This document shows positions 1 through 12,533 of a stretch of 64,000 bases of DNA, one piece after another. The DNA lies in assembly GCA_010405405.1 (NCBI GenBank), contig MU004233.1, forward strand, positions 2,761,882-2,825,881, read 5' to 3'. A program made the position numbers and the translations under genes. Origin of the DNA: Microthyrium microscopicum. Lineage: Eukaryota; Ascomycota; Dothideomycetes; Microthyriales; Microthyriaceae. Within the stretch, counting starts at the first letter, position 1. Each line of letters begins with the position of its first letter. Below the pieces are notes generated by a model. The model was not told the origin of the DNA, searched no databases, and saw only the letters and a list, made by a program, of their open reading frames with translations.

Positions 1-530
1 TGCCGACACCAGTTGAGTAGACTATTCTTGCAACTTCCAAATCCGAAGTTCAGAACACTTCAAACAATATCTATAGTGGGATTCAGCTTAAACTATGTAA
101 AAGGTAACGCATTCTACATACCGACAGGCATAATATAGCTATACTTAATCAAGTCCCTATACTAGGCTGATCAGCGTGGTTGATAGTCAGTTTAGCCACA
201 GCCTTGCCGTCAGCCTCATAGAGGCCATTCTGGCCAATGACAGCCACTCTCCTGCAGGCCATTTTGACAACATTACCTCAACTTTAACAACGAACACTCA
301 GGCATCCCATCCATACCTTCCACCATTACCCCATTATTCCACCATCGCTACATACCATAAAGAACAATATCAATCCATCCATTGTCATCGTGGCCCAGCA
401 ACCGCCCGCATTCTCCTGATCCAACTACATCCTCTCCCACCATCGCCAAAACACCCCCAACCCCACTTCACCATCCACAATCGCACTACCACCGTCCATC
501 GCAAAGGCATATACAATCGCTACAAGAACC
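1..530. other. Intergenic, upstream of the prenyltransferase alpha gene
   Basis: No supported gene. From about 250 to 530 the + strand is rich in C and A (CCA/CAC/ACC runs), which resembles a fungal 5' leader and promoter for the gene starting at 531. Open frames here in several registers have proline/histidine/threonine-rich products and follow from this composition. Confidence 0.5.
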
Positions 531-1544
531 ATGGGCAAATACGCCGACTCCCCCGAATGGGCCGACGTCGTCCCAATCTCCCAACAAGAACACATGCCCG
601 CACCCCTAGCCCAAATCGCATACACAGACGAATACGCCGAAGCAATGTCCTACCTGCGCGCCACAATGGCCTCCAACGAACTCAGCGAGCGCGTCCTTGC
701 GCTGACGGAAGATATCATACGCTTAAATCCATCACACTACACCGTCTGGTAAACCACCACCACCACCCACCCTTCCCCCTACACAATCCTCCCCATCCCC
801 ATCATACACTAACAACTAATCCACCATAGGCTCTACCGATTCCGCACCCTCTCCGCCCTCCCCACCGCCTCCCTAACAACCGAACTAACCACCTTCCTCA
901 ACCCACTCTCCCTGCGGCACCTGAAAAACTACCAAATCTGGCACCACCGGCAACTCCTCGTGTCCGCCATTGGATCCTACGAAGGCGAGGCGGAGTTTCT
1001 GGTAGATATGTTCGCCAAAGATGCGAAAAACTACCACGTCTGGAGCTACCGCCAATGGCTAGTCCGACATTTCAAGCTCTTCCACTCCGCCAGCGAACTC
1101 GCGTTCACAGAGCAATTAATCGGGGAAGATGTGAGGAATAATAGCGCGTGGAATCATCGATGGCACGTGAATTTCGCTGATGGCGATGGATTGAGCGATT
1201 CAGGGCTAGTAGCGAAGGAGCTGGAGTATGCGATGGGAAAGATTGAGTTGGCGGCGCAGAATGAGAGTGCTTGGAATTATTTACGTGGGTTACTGGCGAA
1301 GGGGGCGGGAGTGGAGGAGAGTAAGGTGGTGCAATTTGCGGTGAAATATGCTGGGTTGGATGGTGGAGAGGTTAAGAGTACACATGCGTTGGATCTGCTG
1401 GCGAGTATATATGGTAAAGATCCTGCGAAGAAGGAGAGTGCTGTGCAGGCGCTGGAGTTGTTGGCGGATAAATATGATCCAATTCGGGCGCCGTATTGGC
1501 GGTATCGATTGGCGATGGTAAATTCTGGAGTTGCGGCTAGTTAG
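531..1544 (+). CDS. RAM2: Protein farnesyltransferase/geranylgeranyltransferase type I alpha subunit
   Basis: Shared alpha subunit of the CaaX prenyltransferases, which attach farnesyl or geranylgeranyl groups to C-terminal cysteines of Ras, Rho and mating-factor proteins in the cytosol. Exons are 531-748 and 830-1544. The 81-bp intron has a GT donor, a CACTAAC branch site and a TAG acceptor, and splits a Trp codon. The 310-aa product shows the repeated PPTA helical signature: NPSHYTVWLYR, LKNYQIWHHRQLLV, KNYHVWSYRQWLV, NNSAWNHRW and NESAWNYLRG. The start follows a C-rich leader and gives MGKYADSPEWADV, typical of the family. It needs the beta subunit, not in this window, for catalysis. Its 3' end converges on pyruvate carboxylase about 270 bp away. 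Confidence 0.93.
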
Positions 1545-1815
1545 ACGGGCAGGGATGTTGATATGAAGTGATGAAAATGAAATCATTCTTTGCATTTAAA
1601 TTCAGTTCATGGGTCAACAAAAGCTAGAAGCTCGTCGCGGCGGTATCACAGAGGACTATTGAAAGGAAAGGCCAATATCTAGATTTCATCATTGATCATT
1701 GCATATAGATACATTCTGATTCAACCTGGTAAAAACTCTAGCGAATCACAACATTTCATCCAAGACGATAAATATCGCAAAAAAAGATACAAAAAGTCCT
1801 CAGATACAGCAAATC

Positions 1816-4800
1816 TTACTTGACAATCTTGCAAATTAAATCTTGTGAATCGACTGAATCTCCAACCTTGACAGACAAGCTGCCAACTTTGCCAGAATGT
1901 GAAGCAGAAATATTCATTTCCTACCAACCAGATTAGTAAATATTTCTTGATTATGTGAGAGGAGAGATTTACCATCTTCATTGCGTTCAACACGGCAATT
2001 GGATCACCCTTCTTGACTTCTGCGCCATCCTTTACGCGAATCTCGACAACAACACCACTCATTGGTGCACCAACTTGAGTAGTATCAGTAGGATCCGCCT
2101 TTGGTCGTCGAACGTCCTCGACAGCCGCGTGAATATCCTCAACAGAGACTTGACGGACTTCACCGTTGACCTCGTAAAACACTTCACGCTGGCCGGTAGA
2201 TTCGGATAGTGGGCCGACAGCAAGAAGCTTGAGAATAAGCATCTTTCCTTTCTCAAGCTCAACGTGGAACTCTTGGTTGATCTCAGGCTTGGCGAGGAAG
2301 TAGCGGGTGGGAAGGACAGACAAGTCACCATACTTGGCAGTGAACTTCTTGTAATCGTCAAAGACCTTGGGGTACATAATGTACGAGGCAAGGTCAGTCT
2401 CAGTGCAGCCACCCCATTTCTCCTTGACTTCAGCGCGGAGCTTCTCAAAGTCGATTGGCTCGAGGTAGAGACCGGGACGCTTGTCCATCTTTCTTCGTCC
2501 ACGGAGGGCGTGGGTGCGGAGAGGCTCTGGGAACCCACCATATGGCTGGCCCATAAGACCTTCAAAGAACTCGAGGACAGATGATGGGAAATCGAGTTGC
2601 TCGGCTTTGGCGAGGACTTCATCATGGGATAGACCGTTGGATACCATGAATTGAGCAAGATCACCAACGACCTTGGAGGTGGGAGTAACCTTGACGATGT
2701 CACCAAGCAAGTCGTTGGCCTCCTCGTAGGCCTTCTTTGTTTGAGCCCATTGCTCACCAAGGCCTTGTTGCGAGGCTTGGAAGATGAGGTTGGTAAGTTG
2801 ACCACCTGGAATTTCGTGCTCGTAGACCTCTGGATCTGGACCCATGAGGTTGGCTTCAAATGGTGAGTACAACAGACGGAGTTGTGCCCAGTAGGCATCG
2901 ATCTGGCGGAGAGAAGTGTGATCAAGGCCAGTATCTTGTGGTGTTCCGGCCAAGGAACCGACAATGGCACCAATGCTTGGCTGAGATGTCATTCCAGACA
3001 TGGCGTCAGTAGCAGCGTCAACAGCATCAGCACCAGCTTGAGCGCAGGCAATCATGGAGGCAACACCAGTACCGGCAGAGTCGTGGGTGTGGACGTGGAT
3101 TGGTAGATCGGGGTACTTTGCTCTCAAAGCACCAATAAGCTTGGTGGCAGCGGATGGCTTGAGAACACCAGCCATATCCTTAACACCAAGGACGTGAGCG
3201 CCCATTGCAACGATCTTGGCAGCGAGTTCCATGTAGTACTCGAAGCTGTACTTCTTCTTGGGGTTTGTCATGTCACCTGAAATGCAAATGGTACCCTCGG
3301 CAATACCACCAGCGGCAAGGACGGCCTTGACACCGACTTCGAGCTGATCAACATCGTTGAGGGCATCAAAGACTCTAAAGATGTCAACACCGCACTTCTT
3401 GGCTTGTACACAGAAATGTTCAATGGCATTATCTGGCAGACTTTATGCTGTTAGTAATGAATCCAGTCGCATCAACCCGGTGTGATCACTTACGAAGAAT
3501 ATGCGACACCGTTGGCACCACGGAGAAGCATCTGGAAAGGAATGTTTGGTACCAGCTTGCGCATCCTCTTCAAGCGATCCCATGGATCTTCATACAAGAA
3601 GCGCATGGCGACGTCAAAGGTAGCACCACCCCAGCATTCCAAAGCCCAAGCGTTGCTCAATGCATGCGAGGTTTCCTTGGCGATGTTGAGCATATCGACC
3701 GTTCGAACACGTGTAGCCAAAAGAGATTGATGGGCATCTCTCCAGGTAGTGTCCATGATAAGACATCCTGGATATGCTCGAACTGCCTTGGCCCATGCTT
3801 CTGGGCCTTGTTCGACGAAGATATTTCTCCATCCTTTGGTAGAGGGGCTGGAGACGTCGAGCTTTGTACCATCATGAGTGCTGATGGTTGGGAGAATAAT
3901 TTCGCTCTTGAACTTTGGTTCTCCAAGTTGACCCTTGATCTGACTTCCATTGACAGCCAAATCTCCAAGGTAGGAAAGGAGTTTTTGAGCACGGTTGGCA
4001 CTGCCAACCAAATGGAAGAGCTCAGGAGTGTCATCAATGAAGGTTGTCCAGCAGTTGCCATCGATAAAGGTAGGGTGAGTAAGAAGAGACCCGAGGAAAG
4101 GAATGTTGGTCTTTACTCCACGGATACGGAATTCGACGAGTGCACGCAACATCTTCCGGCGAGCAATCTCATATGTGGAACCATGGCAAGTACACTTGAC
4201 CAACATACTATCATAATGGGGGGCTATAATCAGTCAGTATGTGTTTAGCGAAATTGCACCAGGCATGATGTAGCGCTGTTACTACAGTGCTAGATGCACA
4301 AAAGTACTGAAAATATTCTTTTGAGGAATAACTTACTGATGACAGCACCGGAAAAGCCATTGCCACCATCGAGACGGACACCGTTACCACCCGCAGAACG
4401 ATACACTTCAATTTTACCAGTATCCGGTGCGAAGCCTTTCGATGGATCTTCGGTTGTGATACGACACTGAATAGCAAAACCACGGGTGGAAATTCGTTCT
4501 TGAGTGAGGCCAAGTTGCTCTAACGAAGCACCAGCGGCGATCTGAATTTGAGCTGCAACGATATCAATTCCGGTAATTTCTTCGGTGATAGTGTGCTCGA
4601 CTTGACTGCAGACAGTTAGCTTGGTCAATGAACATTTAGAGCAACTTACATTCTAGGGTTGATTTCAATAAAGTAGTAGCGGTTCTGTTGATCAACCAAG
4701 AACTCGGCGGTACCAGCATTGCGGTAATCGACAGACTTGGCGAGTTTAACAGCATCAGCCAAGATGGCATCGCGTGTCTCAATTGGAAGATCCTTTGCAG

Positions 4801-6239
4801 GTGCCAATTCCACAACCTTCTGATGACGACGTTGCACGGAGCAATCACGCTCGTACAAATGAACAACATTTCCATAGTTATCACCTAGCAATTGAACCTC
4901 AATATGCTTTGGTTTGTCCAAGAATCGTTCCACAAAGACTGTGCCATTGCCGAAAGCTGACTTGGCTTCAGAAGTAGCACGGTTGAAGGAGTCTTCTAGT
5001 TCTTCTTGTGCTCGGACTACACGCATACCACGTCCACCACCACCGAAAGCGGCCTTGATGATGATTGGAAAGCCAAATTCATCAGTGAAGGCTTTGACTT
5101 CTTCGAATCTCTCAACTGGGCCGGGAGTACCAGGTACGACTGGAACTTCGCATTTGACGGCGAGTTTTCTGGCCGAGACTTTGTCTCCAAGGGCTTCGAT
5201 GGTTTGGTAGGTAGGACCAACAAACTGGGAGTATTGTCAGAAGCATATCGAAAGAATATGTCATTGAAGCCAGTGGATTGTGCAAATGCACCCACGAGGT
5301 CAACTAAGCGGTGTGACAAGGCTGAAGATTAAAAACGCCGGAAAAACAAAATACGCGGCTAGCAACGGTGTTCCAGATCAAACAACACAACGGTTTTCTG
5401 GGGCTCGCCTGACAACCTAAAAAAGACCGCACATGGGAGCTTGTGATTGCTTCTCAATGGAAACCAGATTTGTACCAATCATGACCATGCGCGATTTTTC
5501 TGGTTGGAAGAAGGCCACATGGTACGATAGCAACGCCATAGAAACGTGAGCAACTTACAATCAAACCAGCCTTTTCGACATTTTTGGCAAATTCAGAGTT
5601 CTCACTCAGGAAACCATAGCCAGGATGTATGAGGTCGGCACCATGTTCCTTGGCGATCTTGATGATCTCGTCACCAGCGAGGTAGGCGCTGATAGTTTGT
5701 TAGTTAAGAATGTTCAGAGAAAGTACATTGCTATGCAATCGCTTGTAAACGTGCTGAAATGCAAATACAAGCATTTCAAGACGTTTAGCTGTGGTGGAAC
5801 CAAGTATGATCTCACACGGATAACTCACCCAACCGGAGTAAATTGGCCGTGCACACCAATTTGATAGGCTTCGTCGGCCTTCTGTCGGTGCTGCGACTGA
5901 CGGTCTTCATAGCTGTAGATGGCAATTGTGTGAAGAGAAAGCTCGTGAGCGGTACGGAAGATACGAATTGGAATTTCACCACGATTGGCAACTGAAAAAA
6001 GTGGTGTGAGCAAGTCGCTTTTGTAGCAGCATTCGGAACCAGATAGCAAGACAGGGATTATTCAATCAGACAGATAAACGACACCACAGGTCAATTGGAG
6101 CGGAAAGTAGAGAATATAGCATACCAAGCAGCTTCTTGACTTGCATAATCGAGCTATTCGCTCTCAAACGCTGGTGGACCGAGTTCTTGTGGACGGTACT
6201 GTCCTGGTCGACACCGCTGTGATCTTGAGAGGCATTCAT
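1816..6239 (-). CDS. PYC1: Pyruvate carboxylase (cytosolic, fungal type)
   Basis: Biotin enzyme that carboxylates pyruvate to oxaloacetate using ATP and bicarbonate, feeding gluconeogenesis and anaplerosis. Eight exons: 6239-6125, 5991-5829, 5688-5559, 5224-4650, 4605-4337, 4223-3494, 3440-1973 and 1920-1816. They join in frame to 1184 aa, the usual fungal length. The N-terminus (MNASQDHSG...[14 protein letters not shown]) then [13 protein letters not shown] opens the biotin carboxylase domain with no obvious mitochondrial presequence, so a cytosolic site is inferred. Visible signatures are [11 protein letters not shown] (ATP grasp), EINPRIQVEHT, the carboxyltransferase [18 protein letters not shown], and the biotinyl motif AMKM with Lys about residue 1149. 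The last intron lies directly after that motif. Introns run from 44 to 334 bp; the 334-bp one (5225-5558) is long for this window. Confidence 0.97.
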
Positions 6240-7709
6240 GATTGAGGAGAGAGTGGGGATCGGAGCGCAGGGCCAAACAAGACAATTGTCGACTGGACAG
6301 TTCCCAGCAGACTATAAACAGAACCAGAAGACTCTGGAGAGGAGTGGAGATTGTTAGAACAGAGGATTGTTGAGCAAGAAGAGAAGGAAAGGTCAGCAGA
6401 ATAGACGGGAGAAAGATAAATAAAGAGCTTGGGGGAGCTTCTGGAGCTTGTTGTCACTGGGCAGGCACGACGCAGCAAGCAGGCAGTTGCTGATCCGGCC
6501 CAGAGGGGAAGAGCGACACTGCATGCCCCCAAGACAGGGAAGGAGCGCCTAGAGCTGGAGGCAGGTGAGGGGCACATGTTTTTCCCCAGTTCCTTGCTCA
6601 CCAAACTCCGCCAAACGCCAGGCGGGAGCCAGGGCAAAAAGCCTCTATTTTTTGCTGCAGAAAATGACTGACCTCACTCTGCCTACGAAGCATATTCACC
6701 CCACACCCATTGACCAAATATATTCTCTCATTCCCTCTCCCCTGCGACGCTCCGATAAGCCTCAGCATCGCACACATCTGAAATTCCTATCCTCTAACTG
6801 GTCAATCCTATCCGTCTACATCTTCAAGAACCACCACCATTGCCCCTCCAAAGCAACAACTCGATTGATGAGTGTAAAACCAATTTAGACCCAAATTACC
6901 GAGCTTCGGATGGCATCAGGCTAAATTTCTTGACCGCCTACACAAAGTGCTATCCATCTCGCCGGAATACTCCTCGTTCAGCTCCAGCCACGAAGTGAAA
7001 TCGGAGATTCGGAGACGACGCTTTTTAACATCATGGGCATATGAGCCTCCTACCTCGGAAGCGGATACATTGAACCACCCAAGCTTAGAGTTCCGTGCTT
7101 TTCCTACCGGCCTCTTTTCCAGAGCAATCTAACTGTATGTATCCCTACTTGAGTTCGTGCTGAATCGGAGCTATTCGGGTGAACATTACAACTTCATCTA
7201 CAAACAACCTCCTCGCAGAAGTTGAACCTTTTCAGCGCTGGGGTTGTTCAATGTTGTTGAAAACCTCGCATCTGTTTCCCCACGAACCGTATGGCCGGCG
7301 GGTATGGGGTCCACTAACCGATCGTTCTTGGCCCACAGCGTGGCGTGCTTGCGTACCAGATCTTGGTCCCGATCTCAAACATGTGCATTTTTTTCTCTTC
7401 AGATTTCGTGCGACCTGCGTGAGCAAGCAGAAAAACACACTGCCTCCAAACAAGACATGAAATTATTCTCCAGCCTGGACTCGTATCAACTGAGAGTAAT
7501 GCCCTGATATCAAAGAGCTCCAGCCTTGTTCCCCCACGAATCTGAAACTTTCTTGCATCCAAGGTTTATCCTGGATCCGAGCTGGCATAAGTTCTGGAGC
7601 TATCAAACGCCGACTACGCAATTGAAGCTGCACGTATGCGGTATTTCTAACATCGATATAGTCTTATTTTTTTACTGTATGGCACGAGCGACATCTGCGC
7701 GGTCTATTA
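6240..7709. other. Intergenic, upstream of pyruvate carboxylase
   Basis: About 1.5 kb with no supported gene on either strand. The part next to 6240 is the promoter and leader of pyruvate carboxylase. Short open frames here overlap one another in opposing frames and show no domain, coding bias or splice structure. Confidence 0.5.
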
Positions 7710-8670
7710 TCACACTCCATCATCCTCTTGAATTTGTTCCTGAGGTAAATCGATCACAACTAGATGGTCTTGCGTATCATCCGATTTTCCCGACGGCTGA
7801 GTCGCGACTTGCCCCACACCTTTCTGCTCTACGTAGAGCTTGCTTAAATTTCTAGTCATTAATGCGTTGAACTGAAAGTTCAAGAAAACAAAAAGACCAA
7901 AACATAGGACGATAACCGAAGACTTCGAGTTCAGTCAGTAAATTCAAAGAGCATTTACACTCACAGTGCTTAAAAAAGTGTTCACATACAGTACTATCAA
8001 CGGACCAATTTTCGTGCTTGATCAATGGTGTTGCAATGTGCAATGTGAACGCCATCAAGAATAACACCCAAGACCAGCTCATCAGCATGAGTGGATTTTG
8101 CCAGAAATATATCCTAAGAGCACTCTCTTTGAAATTGTTGTTACGAAGCTTCTTCGAAGTCGAAGTTTGTCTCGTGTCAGATCTCGCTCCACGTTTTGAT
8201 GTATGTCGATCAGAAACTTCTTGAAGAACCATTCTCAGTGCTCGAGTGACTTCTTCATCTGAGCAAGATACCTTACTCGGTAGATAGTGAAATGCTCGAG
8301 ATTGCGCAGAGGAGACAAGCGCAGCTATGGAGGCCAAGAGACTGCACTGCCATAACATATTGGCGACCCAATAAGTTTCCTGAAGACTTGTCCACGAGAA
8401 TACCTGCACGGTACATGCGGCTGAAAGCCCACTCTGCATCACATTAGGAACGGTAGACTTCTGAATAGAACTGGTGAACGTTACAGCGAGGCTGACGAAC
8501 TTGAATTCAGAATCTTTGCGTTTTCGGAATTCTATTAGTTTCTCTCGAAGTGCCTTGCCGTCACGCTGGCATTGAATGATCTCCGCGATAGGATCTAAAG
8601 TAGAGAAATGGATGTGGTCATAGTAGCTCCAGATTGCAAGGCGGAGACAGCATTGGCGGAGCCAGCTCAT
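7710..8670 (-). CDS. Predicted fungal membrane protein of unknown function
   Basis: Family not recognised. Two exons are inferred: 8670-7990 and 7871-7710. The 118-bp intron has donor GTATGTG, a TTACTGAC branch site and a TTTCAG acceptor. Splicing replaces an odd Cys-rich read-through tail with an open, polar, acidic C-terminus ending QEQIQEDDGV, giving 280 aa. Likely membrane segments lie around residues 101-123 (MLWQCSLLASIAALVSS) and 192-216 (LMLMSWSWVLFLMAFTL). A hydrophobic stretch at about 57-92 could be a third. A Lys/Arg/Glu-rich helix lies near 36-55. The start MSWLRQCCLRLAIWSYYDHI looks natural. The layout resembles small fungus-specific multi-pass proteins, but no function can be assigned. 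It ends about 1.5 kb from the pyruvate carboxylase start. Confidence 0.6.
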
Positions 8671-9037
8671 GGTTAAGAATTGCTGTTAATCTCGTTTTGT
8701 GAAATACGGATAGCCTTGTTGTGCTTATATACCTGAATCACTCCCTATCCGGGTGGCCATATACCTACCTACATGATGGAGATTCTGCCTAGAGTCTCCT
8801 TGCGGGCTGTGCAGAACTGGACACTCTTTAACGTCGAATCAGGTTTAGCAATCGCAGCTCATTTGCCACTATGCTCAAAGCACAGCTACTCTATAACGAA
8901 GTCTTGCAAGTTTTGGGCGCCATAAGTCTAATATTTCTGAACTTGCCTCATACTTTATGAATCGAACTGAAAGCTCAAGATTTAAGAACACCCGTGAATC
9001 ATAAGCCGTATTTGATTGTTGGTGCAATCGCCATTCC
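8671..9037. other. Intergenic between two unknown genes
   Basis: 367 bp with no supported gene. It holds the leader of the membrane protein gene (CDS start at 8670) and the 3' flank of the gene ending at 9038; both lie on the - strand. Confidence 0.4.
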
Positions 9038-9733
9038 TCAATCCTCATCCCAAGTGCAATGTAGCTTGCCATCGATTCTAAAGAAACGAGGAGGCCCTGG
9101 ACTGAGATCTTTGACCCTCCCCAAAGATCGCAGATCTTCAATCGCATTGCCAACAGGATTACCAGTGCTTGCATGCCTCGCCGTACTCGCCGTAGTTTTC
9201 TTCCAGGCATCATAAGTTTTCGGCAGCGGAGCCTTGTAAGGCTGATCCATCGTCCTATTCCTGAGCACCGCCGAATTGCTATCACACTCATTTTTCACAT
9301 AAACCCCTTTCAAAGTCTCGTAGGCTGTTTCAATTGTCAGCTCACTCTAGCCAAGTACACATTTGGCTCAAGGTAGGAAATCACCAGCCTCCACATACTC
9401 TCCGGTCGTTTGACTCGAAGTTCCAATTCTTTCAATCCTGGCCCCGGGAGCCAGTGGGCGATTCTCGGTGGGCGTTGCATGGGGCGTCAGATTCCATAAA
9501 TGCCGCTTGCCTTCTACATGCACGTCACTTCTACGAGTGCTGACATGCCTGCCATGAGTGTCGTTTTTGGGGAACCAAGGCATGTCTTCTTCCACATTTG
9601 ATACAGGAAGAGGCGCTCGCTTCGCGTTTCTCTCAGGAATACCGAGTTGTTCAAGAAGAGCGTTTTGACGTGTAGTTGCATCGGCATCTTTCTTGGTAGA
9701 ATTGGACGACGAAGAGCGAAACCAACCCATCAT
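9038..9733 (-). CDS. Hypothetical protein, two exons
   Basis: Not recognised. Exons 9733-9385 and 9324-9038 join across a 60-bp intron (donor GTGATT, AGCTGACA branch region, AACAG acceptor) into 211 aa with continuous phase. The unspliced first frame stops soon after the donor. The N-terminal half is polar (MMGWFRSSSSNSTKKDAD, then QNALLEQLGIPERNAKRAPL). The second exon is basic and contains APLPKTYDAWKKT and a C-terminal PRFFRIDGKLHCTWDED. There is no signal peptide or membrane segment. The combination of a clean intron and matched phase supports a real gene, but the donor is not the strongest seen here and another start or boundary is possible. Confidence 0.5.
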
Positions 9734-10836
9734 GTAAGAAATTGGAGCAATGGAACTCGTGTGAGGCTGTGATGAGTGATCTGTTACTGTAGGAAGTAGG
9801 GTGTATGATCTTGAACGATGTTGAGGGCGTCGAATTTATAGACTTGGATACGAAGTCACAAAGTGAGGCTACCAATAAGAAGGATTTGAGGAATCAATTT
9901 TTTGGGCAGCTGACCGAGCTTCGCGCCTTATTCCATAACATCGTCGCAGTGAGTCGCTGCTTTCGGCGTAGATTAGCAGCAGGCCGAGAAGTTTGCTGGT
10001 TCCACACAGAAGTCAGATTCAGTAGCTCATGCTATCGTAATATCACTAACAATATCAAGAATCACTAAAGAGATCCAAGAACAATCTAGCAGTAATCCTA
10101 GGAAGAGACAGGTTGTCTGAGAAATTGGTGGGAAGACTTTCCTTTCCATCAGGCTGAAAGTGCAGGGGTAGCGCTTTCGCGTAGAGTGAACGGCTGGACA
10201 GAAGGGAAGCTCACGCGGCTGCCAGGTTATAGGATGACGCGCGTGCAGGATCCTTAACGTAGACCGTAAATATAGATTATGACTTTCAAGCCAAAGATGA
10301 TCTTGAAGTAAAGGCTAAGGAACGAAAGAGGTCGCTGGATCTAAGGCGTAGGCAGCACAACAAGGGCAGGACGAATTGACAGAGACCTCACTGCAGATGG
10401 AACGGTGAATTATTTCAGTAACTTCATTCCCAATCTATCGAACTATGGAGTATTCGCAATGATTCATTCATGAATCGTTCAACATTCAGGGCCATAACCA
10501 GGGCAAGCAAAGGCAAATATACCATGACCTCAACATCAAGAGACTGACGCAGTGGTTTATAGCAAACCAGGACAGTAAGTGATGAAGATAACCACGGAAA
10601 AGCCACCAAGCCACAACACGCAACAACAATAATTTTTGCAAGAGAAGATCGAGTAGACTCGATAGCAAGCTTGCCTCGAATGCTGAAGAACCGCCCATTC
10701 ATGAAAATAATCCAAGAAGAAGCTGATCGAAAGCAAACCAAATCCACCGAAACACACAGCAGAGACAAACTCATTCAACGAGAAAAGAATGAGCAGAATC
10801 AATCAAGACCTTCGAAGACGATGGCCAAGAAGTCGC
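9734..10836. other. Intergenic
   Basis: About 1.1 kb with no supported gene. It contains the 3' flank of the BTB protein gene and the promoter side of the unknown gene at 9038-9733. Hydrophobic open frames at 10,424-10,800 on the - strand lie in three different registers and have no start context or domain, so they are not called. Confidence 0.4.
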
Positions 10837-12533
10837 TTAAGCCATGTTCATAGAAAGACGCTCATCGAGAAGCAACTCTCCCTTCTGAGGCTCCGAAGCA
10901 CCACAATCGCCACGGATGCAGACAAAGTCCTTGCCATCCTCCTTCTCACGAATGACAGAAGAGCAATGAGGGCAGCGCAAGTATAGACGAAAGTTCTTGC
11001 CAAGCATGACACCAACCGCCTGAATGAAGTCCGACAAGTACGCAGTACCAATGGCACGCGCAGCCTTGTGGAAGGCAGCTTGGAGAGGAGTACCCTTGTC
11101 AAGCGAGCGTTTGACCTTGCCAGCCTGAGACTCGATGATAGCCTCGATGACATGGAATGATGGCGTTGGCGCAGCTTTGCCCTTGCCGGTGGGTTTGGGC
11201 ACTTCCTGGATTTTGTTGTAGAGAGCATCGCTGAAGATGCCATTGCAGAGAGCCTTCTTGAATTTGTCGGCGGCTTGGGCTTCGAGACGAGGGGTGCCAA
11301 AGTAGGCGGCGGCTTGCATGAGCTTGAAGTGGTATTCGACTTCAACGGCTTCAGGACGCTCGTTTGGCAATTTCCACTCGGATTTGTAGGACGGGGGGAA
11401 ACTATAGCTTCCGCGGTAAGCGTACTTGATGATAGCCTGGACAAAGGTTGTGCTCAATGCGATGGGGACTTCGGCTTTCTTTGGAGTCTTGGCCATGATT
11501 TTGGTGAGCAGAGCTGATTGTGGACAGATGACCACTTTGTGGCATAGCATGGTCTTGTTTTCGGCGGACTTCAGCGTGAGATCGAGATACAGCTTCTTCT
11601 GCATCGCCCTGAATATGTTAGTGGAATTCTGATGCACGATAAAATCTTAGCTTACTCAACAATGCCGTCGAAGAATGGTGGCTTCTCAATTCCAGTCAGG
11701 TCTGGCATCTCGAGGTCGTGGGCATCCTTTGCGGTGGCCTTGCAGTCTGCAGTGACTTTTTTGGCTTTGTCCTCCTTCTTGACAACAGTCTCCTTCTTGA
11801 CAACATCTTCCTTCTTCACAGTCTTCTTGTCAGCAGGCTTTTTGGCATCGTTCTTGACGACAGTGGCCTTGCGATCAGTCTTCTTGCCAGCGGCCTTCTT
11901 GTCGACAGTAACCTTAGCAGCGCCTTTCTTGGCAGGCTTCTGCTCCGGGACTTGTTCGTCAACATCCATGGCATCAGACTGGGCTTCTTCGTCTCCGGCC
12001 TCATGGTCAGACTCGACAGCCTCCTCAGCCTCCTCAGCAGCGCCAGTCTCCTCATCAGAAAGATCGGACTCATCCAGAGCGGTTTCTTCTTCGATACCAA
12101 CGGCTTCACCGTCCACAGCGTCATCTTCCTCAACACCGGTGTCTTCTTCAGCGCCAGCACCCGCATCCTCATTAGCCTCGCCTGTTTCGACAGTTTCGAC
12201 AGCATCGTCGGCACCGCCTTCGGTTAGACCAGCCTCAGCTTCGACCTGATCGATGTCCATGTGCTCGACAGAGTCCTGGAAAGTAGTTTCGTCGCCTTCA
12301 GCTTCAGCCTCGGAGCCAGCGTTGGCTTGGACTTCAGTGGTCGAAACCTCGCGAGTGACGGAGCGGCTTTGACGCTCGCGGTCATCCTCGGCAATTGGAG
12401 TGTCCGCCTTCTGGGCGGCTTTGAATTCCTTGGAACCCTTGGTCGCTTTGGATTTGGTGACCTTGGAGCCCTTGGAAGCAACGGAAGAGGCACGAGAGCT
12501 GGCCTTGGTGGTAGCTTTGGATCGAGCAGCCAT
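10837..12533 (-). CDS. BTB/POZ protein with long acidic N-terminus and C-terminal zinc ribbon
   Basis: Exons 12533-11656 and 11608-10837, with a 47-bp intron (GTAAGC donor, CACTAACAT branch, TTCAG acceptor), encode 549 aa. Residues 1-60 are Ser/Lys-rich, about 60-200 very acidic (Glu/Asp/Ala), and about 205-280 Lys-rich. From about 294 a BTB/POZ fold follows: KLYLDLTLKSAENKTMLCHK, ICPQSALLTKIM, VQAIIKYAYRGSYSFPP. The C-terminus carries CPHC-x14-CIRGDC, with Cys 505, 508, 523 and 528, a probable zinc ribbon. BTB domains dimerise or recruit cullin-3 or chromatin partners. The charged N-terminus suggests a nuclear protein, which is inference. The exact family was not recognised. Confidence 0.82.

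Noticed and set aside
7850-9000. Similar CTTTCAGTTC words near 7,870 and 8,970 suggesting a local duplication
   Set aside because: Similarity does not extend beyond the short splice-acceptor-like word.
11632-12260. Long Ser/Ala/Leu-rich frames on the + strand
   Set aside because: These are antisense shadows of the acidic and Lys-rich part of the BTB protein gene.
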